From contig NW_006917095.1 of the NCBI RefSeq assembly GCF_000516985.1, forward strand, positions 2,857,077 to 2,921,076: a stretch of DNA of 64,000 nt. Reading direction: 5' to 3'. The DNA is from Pestalotiopsis fici W106-1. Its lineage: Eukaryota; Ascomycota; Sordariomycetes; Amphisphaeriales; Sporocadaceae. Positions within the stretch are counted from its first letter, which is position 1. Every line of letters begins with the position of its first letter. The notes under the pieces are model-generated. The model saw only the letters and a list, made by a program, of their open reading frames with translations, made no database searches and had not been told where the DNA came from. Shown here in pieces: positions 1 through 10,607 of the stretch. The translations under genes and the position numbers were made by a program.

Positions 1-610
1 TCGCGCTGGCGTCCCAAGCAGCAAGCTGGGCGCGGGGGATGTCTTGCTGAGCGGCAGCAGTTGCAAGAGAGAAAGGCAGCGAGTCTCCTCTCTCCAACTG
101 ATCAGCAATCACACGACGCCTCTCTTTCACAAGCTCATCCCATATGGAAATGGCCTCTGGTGGATCCCAAATCTTGGCGAGCATACTGGCAAGCAAATGA
201 ACATGTAAAGCACTGCCATGAGCTGGCTCTGATGATGTTGCAGCTGCCCAAATCGAAGTTGCGTCGATTCCAGAGTATGGCGCAAACATTGAATTGGCAA
301 AGTCCGTAGACTCCTGACTAGATGCTGTCTTTGAGATCTCTGAGACACGCTGACCATATGCTTTAAGAAGATTGGGTGTGTCAGGGCAAATGCCGTTGAG
401 TAGAGCTGCCAGGCGGCGAGCTGTGACGTGACTTGACCCGCTCTCTGCATCCTGTTTTCGCTGGGTTGACAAGAGGGCACCAATAGGTTGGTATTCTTTT
501 GGTGCGTCATATTTGACGAGACAGAAGTCGAAATTGATGTTCGCTGCAGCGACGGTCACCTCGTTCGTGGCACTGGCAAGAGCAGCCTGTAGTCGCCCAA
601 TCTGCGACAT
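1..610 (-). CDS. Hypothetical fungal protein, N-terminal part (runs off the window)
   Basis: An open frame on the minus strand starts at the ATG at 610 and stays open for 203 codons to the window edge, so the C-terminus is missing. The protein begins MSQIGRLQAALASATNEV and contains a stretch reading SLPFSLATAAAQQDIPRAQL near the edge. It has no signal peptide or membrane segment and looks alpha-helical. I recall similar conserved proteins of unknown function in many filamentous ascomycetes, but I cannot give a role. The frame was chosen because it is the only long one reaching the edge and its composition is protein-like; the overlapping frames at 61-309 (+) and 127-510 (-) are shadows. An upstream intron or earlier start cannot be excluded. 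Confidence 0.7.
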   Translation of the reverse strand, partial: MSQIGRLQAALASATNEVTVAAANINFDFCLVKYDAPKEYQPIGALLSTQRKQDAESGSSHVTARRLAALLNGICPDTPNLLKAYGQRVSEISKTASSQESTDFANSMFAPYSGIDATSIWAAATSSEPAHGSALHVHLLASMLAKIWDPPEAISIWDELVKERRRVIADQLERGDSLPFSLATAAAQQDIPRAQLAAWDASA

Positions 611-2287
611 TGTGTCGAAAGTGACACGCCGACCCCACAGATGGCGAATGTCTACACTTACAGACAAATGAAACAAAAGAAGAGAGCACTCATTGAAGTA
701 TTTGTGTGCGCACTCAAATGACATGGTCACATCAGCTGCATCGGGGTGAGGGCCAAGGCATACTGCAACTGCATGACGTGTCGCCCAACACAGCCTCAGC
801 CAGTTGCAGAGCAACACTTTTATCATTGGCTGGATTTGCTTCTTCCCTCCCAGCGCAACGTTGGAAAGCGGGTTGATGGACTCGGCCCAAACGACTTCGA
901 CAACATCTATCTCATGAAGCTGGTGAACTTACAGCGTTGGCCCAACATCGCATATCCCAATTACATGCCACCACAAAAAGTCTATTATCAAGCAAATCTC
1001 TGCACTATTGCAATTCACAGGTATCTATATAGACAGTATGCAAGTGAAGAGAATCGCTTTAGAAGAATGCCACTTGTTCAGCCTATGAAGCTCAACTTTT
1101 TTTTTTTTTTCCGAGGCTGGCGTGCGGATTCATTTCCCATCCACAGTGTCGATGATGCCCCGATTTAATGACACTTCTGGGCAGTGCAGATTCCAGCCTG
1201 CAGGCCCCCTGGTCAGCCCGATCAATGGCAAATCTCAGAGAGACTGCAACATTGTTTTCACTGCTCGCCCAGCATGGGCATACTCGAGTTCAGGCACACC
1301 GATATTTGTAGCTTCTGCACGCTCTAGGCGTTCTCAGCGGGTCGGTATCCAACCTAGGTAAATTGTGATTTCGGCACGATCGAATAGGAAGGGCATAATC
1401 TACACAGCGCATACCTCTCACAGCCACAAATCGTTTCGAGAAGACCAACACAAAATAGTATTCTCCTGCACAATCATTACGAGCTCTGAAAGCAACGAAT
1501 TCTAATGGGAATGCAGTTGATCGGGTCTTTGGCACTCTTTGTTGTGGGAATGTCTTTTAGCCCCGGACTTTTGACAGTAGTACCCGTCACCCTGCCAGAA
1601 CAATCAGAATACAATGGCGGTACTATAACTGGACGTCGCAACGGCTGTGCTGGAGACGGCCAGCTGGTTGATAACCATAAACTACTACAACGAAAAAAAA
1701 AAGAAGATTAAAAGATGCATGCAAATCTATAATAGTACTTAATCTACATGAAAAGCAAGGATTCGGACCTGAGGGCGGAAGTTACAGTCTAGCGTGGTAA
1801 TAAAGCTACAACACTTTGCTGTGTTATAGGCTCTCTTTGTAGCAATGGCTCCCTTTTCGCCGAGTATAGGTAGGTGTATCCTGAACGACTGGAATAGTAC
1901 TTAGATCGGCGACGGTTGAGAAATCCCTGGTGTTGTATGTTCTTCTTTTTACCATTTCTGTGTGTGTATTCAGACATGTCTTTTGCCGTCATTGCTACTC
2001 ACGTACACGAACATGCTCAATCCAAAATAGAGCCAAAGATTCTGCGATAAAAATAAGGAATAATTATCTTAGTTATACGAAATTCTCTGTGGAGCAGGTA
2101 TACAATGGCATACAGCCAGGAAAAGGTGGGGCACAATAAATCGTGCACAACTGTGCAACTCTGCATAAAATATTAGTTGCACGTCACTCTAGCTCGAACT
2201 TTTTGGAAATTTTATCCAAAATCTCGCCGCTGCTTCGAGCAGTTTGCCAACACCAATATTTTTGCTGCCACAGATCTCAAAACGGAG
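611..2287. other. Intergenic region between divergent genes
   Basis: This 1.7 kb stretch separates the minus-strand hypothetical gene from plus-strand MRH4 and must hold both promoters. It contains a run of 14 T at 1097-1110 and A/T-rich segments around 1690-1760 and 2040-2180. The short open frames here have no recognisable protein character. No clear TATA box or other site was identified. Confidence 0.5.
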
Positions 2288-4108
2288 ATGCAGCTACGGA
2301 TATCAGCGCGCGCTTGCCCGCTGTGCCTGTTCACTGCAGGCCGGCAGAGCGCTCAGGCACTGCGCCAACCATGGGCTGCGCAGCGATTCTATGCCTTTTC
2401 CAGGCCCGGTCGAACCTCGAGCCCATCCCGCATGGTGCTCTCCGACAATGTGTCGCGATCGCCCAACGCGCGCAACGACCGAGGGCGCGATAGCGATAAG
2501 CCGAAACGTAGACCAGGCCCATTTGGCGGCATGAATGTCAAGGAGTTCCGCGGTAGAGATGGGTCAACCGGCGCATCATACGGTTCCAGAGGAGGGCAAG
2601 ACAGAGGCAAGAAGAACGACCGGAGGACGAAAGCCATGAAGATGCAGAGTTCACTGGCGCCGATCGGATACGGCCACAGGACGCGAATGAAGGAGAACAT
2701 GAGCGCCATTGAATCATTCGATCAGTTCGAGCTGTTGCCGTCTGTGAAAACGGCCGTAACAGACGAAGTACTGAAAGGTATGACCGACATTAAGCCTACA
2801 CCGGTACAGCGACTTGCCATACCGGCGCTACTTGGCCAGGAGCTTGGCAGGAGTCGCAGATCAAAGAACACTACTGGCAGGGAGGAATTCTTGCTGGCCG
2901 CCGAGACGGGTTCAGGCAAGACTTTGGCCTACCTAGTTCCCTGCATCAACGCCATGAAAGAGGCGGAAGCTGCAGACCCTGAGATTGCCAAGTACCGCGA
3001 ATACTTTGCAAACCAAAGAGAGGCTATGCAACAACCTGATTACACTGGGCCTCAAGAATTCGAGCCTCACCCGACCGCAGCCCGCCCTAGGGTAGTTGTT
3101 CTCGTGCCATCCGCAGAGCTCGTCGATCAAATTGGTGCAGTGGCCAAGTCCCTGTCGCATGTCGTCAAGTTCAAGACCATCATGCTGTCGGCAAACAAGT
3201 CGGCTACTGTGATTGAAAGAAGTCTGTACAATCCTGGAGGCTGTGACGTGGTTGTGGCCACTCCTCACTTGCTTTCATCCATGGCAGACTCGGATCCTAA
3301 CATCTTGTCTCGGGTCACCCACCTTGTGGTGGATGAGGCGGACTCACTATTCGACCGAAGTTTCTCGCCCGTCACGACTACCATCTTGGACCGAGCCCTG
3401 CCCTCTGTGAAGAAATTGGTGCTATGCTCAGCTACCATTCCAAAGCGTCTAGACAACTACATGGCTACTCAATTCCCGGACATGGTTCGCATCACTACTC
3501 CCAACCTCCACGCCATTCCCCGACGTGTACAGCTGGGTGTTGTCGACGTATCAAAGGACCCATATCGCAACAACAAGAACCTCGCTTGCGCCGATGCCAT
3601 CTGGTCCATTGGCAAAGATGCCGCCCGCCACGAAGGATCCATTCCCGGCGAGATTGACGTCAAGCGCATCATGGTCTTTGTCAACGAGCGAGAAAAGACA
3701 CAAGAGGTTGCCGAATTCCTCGTATCCAAGGGCATCGATGCCGTTGCCCTGCATCGAGACACTTCGGAACAGCGACAATCCGAGATGCTTGGCACTTTTA
3801 CCACAACTGACGCGATGAAGGCCAAACTTGAGGAAGCAGCACCGAAAAATACCGGCAGAAGAACCCTGCCAAACACCAAAGTCATTGTGGCCACCGACCT
3901 GGCGTCGAGAGGTATCGACACTCTGGCAGTGCGACATGTAATCTTGTATGATGTACCCCACACAACAATAGATTTTATTCACCGACTGGGCCGTGCCGGT
4001 CGCATGGGCAGAAGAGGAAGAGGTGTGGTTCTGGTCGGCAAGGACGACAGGAGAGATATTGTCGCCGAAGTAAGGGAGAGCATGTACATGGGACAGGCGT
4101 TGATATAA
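2288..4108 (+). CDS. MRH4: Mitochondrial DEAD-box ATP-dependent RNA helicase MRH4
   Basis: A single-exon gene of 606 residues. In yeast Mrh4 acts in the mitochondrial matrix in assembly of the large ribosomal subunit. All helicase motifs are present in order: a Q-motif-like KPTPVQRLAIPA, Walker A AETGSGKT at about 205-212, the Ib region, DEAD at 349-352, the SAT motif in LCSATIPK, TDLASRGID, and HRLGRAGR starting at residue 565. The frame is open from an ATG at 2177, but I chose the ATG at 2288 because the protein from there begins with an Arg-rich, acid-free amphipathic segment typical of a mitochondrial presequence. Residues about 60-130 are basic and disordered. The next gene lies downstream on the same strand with its own promoter space. 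Identification is firm at family level; the MRH4 assignment rests on the mitochondrial leader and the pattern of motifs. Confidence 0.88.
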   Translation: MQLRISARACPLCLFTAGRQSAQALRQPWAAQRFYAFSRPGRTSSPSRMVLSDNVSRSPNARNDRGRDSDKPKRRPGPFGGMNVKEFRGRDGSTGASYGSRGGQDRGKKNDRRTKAMKMQSSLAPIGYGHRTRMKENMSAIESFDQFELLPSVKTAVTDEVLKGMTDIKPTPVQRLAIPALLGQELGRSRRSKNTTGREEFLLAAETGSGKTLAYLVPCINAMKEAEAADPEIAKYREYFANQREAMQQPDYTGPQEFEPHPTAARPRVVVLVPSAELVDQIGAVAKSLSHVVKFKTIMLSANKSATVIERSLYNPGGCDVVVATPHLLSSMADSDPNILSRVTHLVVDEADSLFDRSFSPVTTTILDRALPSVKKLVLCSATIPKRLDNYMATQFPDMVRITTPNLHAIPRRVQLGVVDVSKDPYRNNKNLACADAIWSIGKDAARHEGSIPGEIDVKRIMVFVNEREKTQEVAEFLVSKGIDAVALHRDTSEQRQSEMLGTFTTTDAMKAKLEEAAPKNTGRRTLPNTKVIVATDLASRGIDTLAVRHVILYDVPHTTIDFIHRLGRAGRMGRRGRGVVLVGKDDRRDIVAEVRESMYMGQALI

Positions 4109-4645
4109 AAAAGGTATGGGGGAAGAGACTGTATAATATGTAAAACAGACAACGGTATGGGCCATTCATCAGAAGCGATCATGTTAGATACTGTATGATA
4201 CTGGGAGACTCCTAGCTACTCTCCTCCACGAACTTGAAGAAAAAACAAAAACGAAGATGATACCACATTTTGCGTTCACAAGAAGTCGAATTGCAGATTC
4301 AGACATCTCTAGGATTCTAATACTATACGTACCTAGACTAATTGACACATGTGGGTCCATCGCTGGCACAAAGCTGTTGATTACCTAGAAAGTGGGGCAA
4401 CAAATAAGCTCCAATACCCCAAAACACGCGTAACGCGTTCAAAGGACCCGACCCCTTGCCCATGTTTTTCTTTCCACCATGGAACATCGCGGCCCACCAA
4501 TTCTATCATAATTATACGCCTCACCCCCAGCTGTGCTCAATTCCAGGAAATCCTGCATCTGGTCGCAAGTCTGTATATTCTGTCTTCTTTTAGTTCCAGT
4601 AACATCCGTCCACTTCTCAAAGAAGCAAACGTCAACCGTTCAATC
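4109..4645. other. Intergenic region, MRH4 3' end to next promoter
   Basis: About 540 bases that contain the MRH4 3' UTR and the promoter of the downstream gene. The reading frame of the downstream gene extends backwards to an ATG at 4349, but that extension has no protein-like features. No motif was identified. Confidence 0.4.
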
Positions 4646-6436
4646 ATGGCGCGTACTCGGGTCGCGTCCAGACGCGCCGCGGCAGCCCGCGTTTCCAAAG
4701 AACCGTCACCCGCGCCACAGGACACTGATAGTAAGGACACCGACGTTGCTGCCGAGCGCGAAGACGATGGGAAGAGGGTGTCGCGCAGGATATCGGCGCG
4801 CACCGCATCTCGGACGAGCATTGCTACTACAACAAAAACGACAATCACCTCCAATCCACGCCAATCTGCCGCATTGGACGCTGCGCGCATGGAGCGCGAT
4901 GCTGCCATGCTCCGACTGGAGGACATAACCACCACATCAACAACAGGAGGGGACTCGGCCGGACTGGATGGCGAGGATACGGAGAGCTCGCTGGAGGTGG
5001 AAATGGGACGACGCGCCGTGGCCGCCACGCCCGCCCACGGTCGCGCCAGCGCTGCTGCTAGACTGCACGATGTCTCGGGCCTTGACCTGGACGACAGCAT
5101 GTTTGACGATATCAACACGACCATTGACACTTTGGGCCCTGCCAGCGCGTCGCGATCCCTGGACACGTCGACCTTTTCCGCCAGTCAGTTCCGGCGCCGA
5201 CCGCGTGCCGGCAGTTTCATGAGCAGAGATGACGGCCCCGTGAGGCCCAGTAGTCGCGCAGGACCCAACACTCCCGGTATCAGCTCCACATTCAACATCG
5301 GTGTGTTCAAGAGGCGTGCGCGAGAACCCAGTATTCTGGGCACAGCCCAGAAACCGAGGGCGGAGAGACCTATGCCACAAAGTGACCTTGGCAATGAAAC
5401 GGACAATAACTATGACGAAAATGACAATGACGAAGAGGCATTGGAAGAGCTTGAATTATCCCCAGAGCATGAGTCAACGCCCCTGCGACGCTCTAAGAGG
5501 CGATCCGGGGCGGCCACATCCGGAGACGCAGAGCCTTCCTCAAATATCAAATCAAGAAAGAGAAAGTCCACAGAAGCACACGAGCAGCGGCAGCGCTCTC
5601 CTCCATTTCCACAAGACGACTCCAATATGGTGGACGAGTCGGATGACGAGCCTCTCTCGTCTCCACCTTCGCTCCCTCCAGTACGCCGAGCGAGCACACC
5701 ATTGATGGACGAAAACATTGCGCCTCCCGAAAGTAGTGGCTCCGAAGATGAGGCAGAGGTATGGCCACCGCTCCAATCCCTTGCTAGGGGACGCTCGAGG
5801 CGAGCACCGTCGGCACAACGAAGAACCCCCGTTCGCGACCTGGGACAAGGCGACAATGAGTCTGACATGTCATCACCGCCCTCATTGACCTACTCGCCGA
5901 ATTACGCCGACCCGTCACCCCCTCCCAAATCCAAGCAGACGAGGGCGGCATCAAAACCCATTTCTACTGCAGACTTGACGGGACTTTTGCCTCGGCGACG
6001 TCAAAGAAGCGCCAGGAACGATCCTCTGGGTGGTGATGATTCGGATGAAGAGGTGGATGCTGCCGGTCTCGGTAACGACGATGACGAGCTGTCTTACCTC
6101 GACGTGAGAAGAACAAGGAGGCGGCCAGCCAAGCCTCTCGCGCGCGCCGGTACGTCAAATCAGACGACGACGGCGCGCGCCCAGAAAAAGGACAAGGTGG
6201 CCAGCAAGCCCGCCAGGACGTATGGTCGCCTGTCAGATAAAGAGAACCAGGAAGATGGAGAAGGCGAAGGAGATTCTGCCAATGCCGCGCCTGATGACGA
6301 CGATGTCTTTGAGCAAGAGGATTCCGGTCCTGGTGAGGAGCTCAAGAATGCGGCCAAGAAATTTGCCGAGGTGGACAAGTGGGAACTAGAATTTGAAGAG
6401 AGGATGCAAAGCAGCTCGCCTAGAGATGCTAGGTAG
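4646..6436 (+). CDS. Disordered nuclear protein with KEN box and sororin-like C-terminus (candidate cohesin regulator)
   Basis: A single exon of 596 residues starting MARTRVASRRAAAARVSK. The ATG at 4646 was preferred over the in-frame ATG at 4349 because the protein becomes Arg/Ser/acid-rich and nuclear-like only from there. Almost the whole chain is low complexity, with basic clusters and acidic Asp/Glu tracts, many Ser-Pro and Thr-Pro pairs that could be CDK sites, and no folded domain. A KEN degron candidate is at residues 532-534. The last 30 residues are different in character: a short amphipathic segment reading EVDKWELEFEE with Trp at about 579. Vertebrate sororin, the cohesin protector, likewise is disordered, carries a KEN box, is CDK-regulated and ends in a short conserved helix with an (E)xDEW core. 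The resemblance is suggestive only. It could instead be another lineage-specific chromatin protein. Confidence 0.75.
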   Translation: MARTRVASRRAAAARVSKEPSPAPQDTDSKDTDVAAEREDDGKRVSRRISARTASRTSIATTTKTTITSNPRQSAALDAARMERDAAMLRLEDITTTSTTGGDSAGLDGEDTESSLEVEMGRRAVAATPAHGRASAAARLHDVSGLDLDDSMFDDINTTIDTLGPASASRSLDTSTFSASQFRRRPRAGSFMSRDDGPVRPSSRAGPNTPGISSTFNIGVFKRRAREPSILGTAQKPRAERPMPQSDLGNETDNNYDENDNDEEALEELELSPEHESTPLRRSKRRSGAATSGDAEPSSNIKSRKRKSTEAHEQRQRSPPFPQDDSNMVDESDDEPLSSPPSLPPVRRASTPLMDENIAPPESSGSEDEAEVWPPLQSLARGRSRRAPSAQRRTPVRDLGQGDNESDMSSPPSLTYSPNYADPSPPPKSKQTRAASKPISTADLTGLLPRRRQRSARNDPLGGDDSDEEVDAAGLGNDDDELSYLDVRRTRRRPAKPLARAGTSNQTTTARAQKKDKVASKPARTYGRLSDKENQEDGEGEGDSANAAPDDDDVFEQEDSGPGEELKNAAKKFAEVDKWELEFEERMQSSSPRDAR

Positions 6437-7103
6437 CCGTGCGAGAAGGAGAAAGCAACACTGAACGAGTATATGGAATCAACTCAGGTGCAGGCTTATT
6501 ACAAGGGATTCAACGACGTTATTCTAGCCGTGTACAAAGTATCTTGCTTAGCATCATCATTGTTTGACATGAATTAAGGGAACGAAACCAGACGATACCA
6601 AGGCGTCGGAGAAGCAGTATGCTATTTATATCTTGACTGATATTTCTTGCTCAATGGGAACTATACCTAAGGTTATTCTGGCCAAATGTAGCAATTCTAG
6701 AATCCATCAATCTTAAAGAGCCCGTTTCTCAAGCAAGTTCTTGTCGCCTGGTCATATTTGTACACGCCAGGGTCTGTAAATAAATCGCACATGATCCGGA
6801 ACGCCTTTCCATGCAATACTTTCCCAGATTTCTCAAATTCTGGTCTCTACGCTCGCATATTCCAGTACTTTATTCTGCTCCATGCCTCCTCTTTGGGCGA
6901 TATAGGAATCTTGGGTCTCGAGAACAGACCGCGGGTCATTTCGACCTCTTCATTATGGCTTGTGCTGATCAAGCTCGAATGGGGATGACTGCAGTTGCCT
7001 TCCCGCTTCAAAATGTCAATCGATGATACGCACAGATTGATCCTGACCTCAATCATAAGTGTCTTGAGGGTTGGTATTCTCTTGATGGTCCAACATGATT
7101 TCA
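6437..7103. other. Convergent 3' intergenic region
   Basis: About 670 A/T-rich bases between the stop codons of the sororin-like candidate (plus) and TIP41 (minus). It must hold both 3' UTRs and polyadenylation signals. The small open frames inside show no protein features. Confidence 0.4.
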
Positions 7104-8109
7104 TCATGATCCTAATTTCACGCTTTCAAGCGATCCATCCACAATTCTGTCTTTGAGCAGCTCGGCAATCTGGTTGGCGTCTCTCAAGGCAGCGGGCACC
7201 TCATCAGGTCGGAGACCCGTCATGAGCAGTTTCTAAAGTACGAGTCAGTATATATCCCCACAGCAAACATAAAGCACAGTACTGCTACTTATCATAAAAA
7301 CAGCAGAGCAAACGAGACTAAAGTAGAAATCAAAAGAGCTTGCAACTCACCCTCTTGACGTCCTCAAAACCAGCCTCCTTGGCCGTGTACTCGCGAATAA
7401 CCTCCTCGGTGGCGAAATCGACATAGATGCGGGTATCCCTAATACGCACCACGACGTTATCGAGGCGCATAAACAAGCGGGCTAGCAGCAACATGCGCTC
7501 CTCGTGGACGCGCACTTTGACGCTGTAGATGCTAATGCCATTGTCGTCCATTTCGCTCTCGTACAGGATGACGTCGTCGAAGAAGAGGATCGGGTCCCGG
7601 CGCTTGAGCAGCTCAATGGGAATGGGCCGATCCGACGGCGCAAAGGACTTGTTGGCGGCCCCCTCTTGTTCCACTGCTACCGTCCCCCGGTACTCGGTGC
7701 TGTAGCTCCAATCAAACGGCTTGACCACCTCTTGGATCCCGGCGCTCGTCCTCTCGCGGCTGGCCGACCAGTCCCGGGCATACGAGACCTGGAGCATCTT
7801 GTCGCCCGTCTTGTCGACGGCGTCGAGGGCGTCGCGCGCCGTAAACGCCACGGACCAGCCGCTCCCGTCGTGGGCCACGCGCACCAGGTTGTCGCCAAAG
7901 ATCATTTCCGGGATCGGGATCCCCAGGTCCGCCGACATGGCGTCGATCGGCCCCGCCTTGGAAATGGGCAGCTTGCGCGTGCTGATGGCGAAGCGGCCTT
8001 GTCGGTGTGTCGTCGTCGCCCTGGCCAGGGCTTCTGGGCTCGGGTACGGTTCCGTGGGCGACGTGATGTGGCCCGGCGGGCCCATGGTCTGGGTCACGGG
8101 CGTAGTCAT
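7104..8109 (-). CDS. TIP41: TIP41-like protein, TOR signalling regulator
   Basis: Two exons: 8109-7351 and 7232-7104, giving 295 residues. The intron (7350-7233, 118 nt) has a GTGAGT donor and TAG acceptor and joins the codons in phase 0 at EDVKR/KLLMTG. In yeast Tip41 binds Tap42 and relieves its hold on PP2A-type phosphatases, acting in the TOR nutrient pathway in cytosol and nucleus. The TIP41 core is clear: the segments FDWSYSTEYRGT, LLKRRDPILFFDDVILYE, a long stretch ending in LFMRLDNVVVRIRDTR, and YVDF. The length fits the family, with a somewhat long N-terminus rich in Pro and Thr. The gene lies tail-to-tail with its left neighbour and is followed upstream by the 3' end of pacC on the same strand. 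Confidence 0.92.
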
Positions 8110-8717
8110 GATTTGTTTGCCGTCGCTTGTCTGGGCTGGAACCTGTGTGTTTTATGGGTAGAAAAGACAGGAGCAGGGTTGGGTAAAACGCATCGAGCTC
8201 GGCAAAACGGACTTGCGACACGCCGCGTTGGATGCAGTTCAACAAGGTCCTGAAGCTTGGAGCTGGGAGCCTGCAGGGTTGCAGCTTGCTTGGCGGGGGA
8301 GGGGCAGTACAGAGTGAGTCTCCGATTCGGACCACTTTTCTCAACTGCTAGGATACGATCTTTTCTACCTGCAATTTATAGTCTGACGTCTTTTTGAACG
8401 GTAAAACATTTTCATGGTATTTCATGAATATCGATTATCACAAAGCCCTACGCATCGATTCACTCAAACATGAACTAAGCAAAACCAATAGTCGGGACTT
8501 TTGTTTCATTTAATGGAATTCTTCTTTTTGCGCTTAGTGACAGTATAGAATTGACACTACTAAAACTACAAAATGTTCAAAATGAGCATCCTTCAGATCG
8601 AGGAAATGGGTTGTCGTGAAAAGCAAAACTCGCAAGTAAACCGTAGACGCCGATCCAAACATCCCTAAAAGTCCACATCAATCAAGAATTGAAGGCCAGG
8701 TGAATCTAGATGTTCAC
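8110..8717. other. Intergenic region, TIP41 promoter and pacC 3' UTR
   Basis: About 600 bases between the TIP41 start and the pacC stop, both on the minus strand. An A/T-rich block at 8390-8640 probably includes the pacC terminator region, and a GC-rich block at 8160-8300 is the likely TIP41 5' UTR. No specific sites identified. Confidence 0.4.
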
Positions 8718-10607
8718 TCAAACTTCCAGAGGAAGCGAAGGGTACGCAGGCTGCCGTGGCGGCGAGTCCACTTCCATCGAGTCTGATGAAGCAGGAGAGT
8801 CTGCATCGTAATCCCTGCGCTTGAGACGATCAATGACGTACTCGCGGAGATACTCGATTACGCGAACATTCTCCAACCAGGCCTCATATGGAGAGTCATC
8901 ACCGCTGGATTCAGACTCTGCAGAAGGGGAGCTGACAACCGACTCTGTAGCTTTAGGAGTAGTCTCGCGATCCTCGGGTATCGACCGTTGAGCAGGGTTG
9001 GCGCGTTGCAGCATTCCACCAGAGTAGCGACGACGAGGGTCGGGATCAAAGGTGGGACCCAGAGTCGAGGTTGCAGACTGTCCGGGATAACCAGAAGTGA
9101 CAGCAGGCAATGTAGGATACAGGGCAGAGGCGGTTGAGCTGTGTCGAGAAATGGGACTAAGACCAGAAGACGAAGCGCTGGGCGAGTGACCAGAAGTGTA
9201 AGACATGCTACTGCTGGGCGGCGTCACTGCGGGCGTGCCATTCGAGTGGGTCGAGGATACGGCAGTCAGAGGTGATGCCGCATCGTGAGCATGCGAATAT
9301 GCTGGTAGAGTGGACTGCGATGCAGCACTGGTGTGGGCCGGTGCCTGACTCTGTCGGTATCCAAGAGGCACGTAGTGAGATCCGGCCTGGTGGACACCTG
9401 CGGCAGCGGCCGTGTTGGAGTTTTCATAAACGGTGCTCTGCATTTGTTCCAGGATCTGATCAATCTGAATCAAGTCGCTCTTGGTGCGGACGCTAGGCAT
9501 AGGAGGCAGGCTGTAGTGCTGAGCATAGGGGTCACCAGCGTTGCCGCCGCCACCACCGACAGCAACAGCAGGTGCTGGCAAATACTCAGGGTTGGCGAAT
9601 CCATGTAGTGGCATCAACCTCTGTCCGACCTGGTGGTATGAGGCAGGATCCAAGCCGCGGCGTTTGACATCTCCAAAGAAGTCATTGAGAACATCAAAGG
9701 TGCGCTTGCGGTGGTCAAACTCGGCAGCGGCAGCGCTGTAACCAATGTGGTCGCCGCGGTTGCCCAGAGGCTGGTAGTACATGGGACTGCCAAAGGATGC
9801 AGGCTGGTGCTGGTAGTAGCCACTTGGGTGGCCACCAGGGTGTGGTTGACCAAAAGGCGCGGCATTTGTACGCATGTGGCCATTGTGGTCATAGTAGCTC
9901 GAAGGTGCTATAGACAAGAATTAGACTTGATGGATACAATAACAATCATGACATGGACGTGTTGGACATACCCTTGGATTGAGTCCTGTAGCCACCGCCC
10001 ATGGCGGCGTGCTGGTCAGGTGACCGGACAAGGACGGAGTCGTCAGCATGAGTCTGTGGTTTTCGCATTAGCATTTTGACAAGTTAAAAAAAACCACATT
10101 GGCACGTGGCATTTCTTTGTTGGGGGGAAGTGTTTTTCGACATACCTTGACGTGCTTCTTCAGATCCTGAGGTCGCTTGAACGACTTGCCACAAAAGTCG
10201 CACTTGTGCGGCTTGAGAGGAACATGCACACGAATGTGGGAAGTAATGTGATCCCGCTTGACGGTCGTGGTTCTGCAAGAGTTCCATTGACAGGTGAGAT
10301 TCAGGTTGTTGGTGCTCTTGCGACCAACATGGCGCTCGCAAATGTGCTCATAGAGCGGCTCGGCGGCAGTGAAGCGCTCATTGCAGTTGCCCCAGCGGCA
10401 GACGAGCGACTCATCGGCGGAAGAGCTGGTGGCGGCAGTGGCAGCGGCAGTGGTGGATGGCGTGGCTGGCGTAGTCGCAGTGGTCTGGGTTGATGCCGTC
10501 GTCGCCGTCGTCGCGGTGGTGGCCGTGGACGGAGCTGGCGTGGTTCCACTGGACGAGCTATCGCCAGAAGTGGTAGGGGGGTTGCTGTCGGCAGCGTTGG
10601 CAGACAT
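8718..10607 (-). CDS. pacC: pH-response transcription factor PacC/RIM101
   Basis: Three exons: 10607-10146, 10053-9972 and 9907-8718 (577 residues). Introns have GTATGT-type donors and CAG/TAG acceptors; frame is kept at HVK/THADDS and at the Ala codon before PSSYYDH. PacC is the Pal-pathway regulator that activates alkaline and represses acid genes after proteolytic cleavage. Three C2H2 fingers are visible: C70/C75-H88/H93, C106/C111-H124/H128 and C136/C139-H152/H156, the third split by intron 1. Intron position and the THADDS sequence are typical of PacC. Residues 10-65 are Thr/Ala/Ser low complexity. The C-terminal part has two YPxL motifs (YPTL and YPSL), the form bound by PalA (Bro1/ALIX) in Aspergillus PacC, and a conserved helix with [20 protein letters not shown]. 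The start at 10607 is preferred to the in-frame ATG at 10709 because it gives the standard MSANAAD-type N-terminus. A dense set of GCCAAG sites upstream implies autoregulation. Confidence 0.95.

Noticed and set aside
746..1168. 140-codon plus-strand open frame
   Set aside because: It runs through a 14-T homopolymer and has no protein-like composition or start context; taken as chance.
4349..4645. N-terminal extension of the sororin-like candidate
   Set aside because: The 99 extra codons have no charge bias or low-complexity character like the rest and look like 5' UTR.
5301..5868. Several overlapping open frames inside the sororin-like gene
   Set aside because: Shadows of a GC-rich, low-complexity coding region.
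7504..8344. Long open frames on both strands over TIP41
   Set aside because: GC-rich shadow frames; the TIP41 frame is the one with family motifs.
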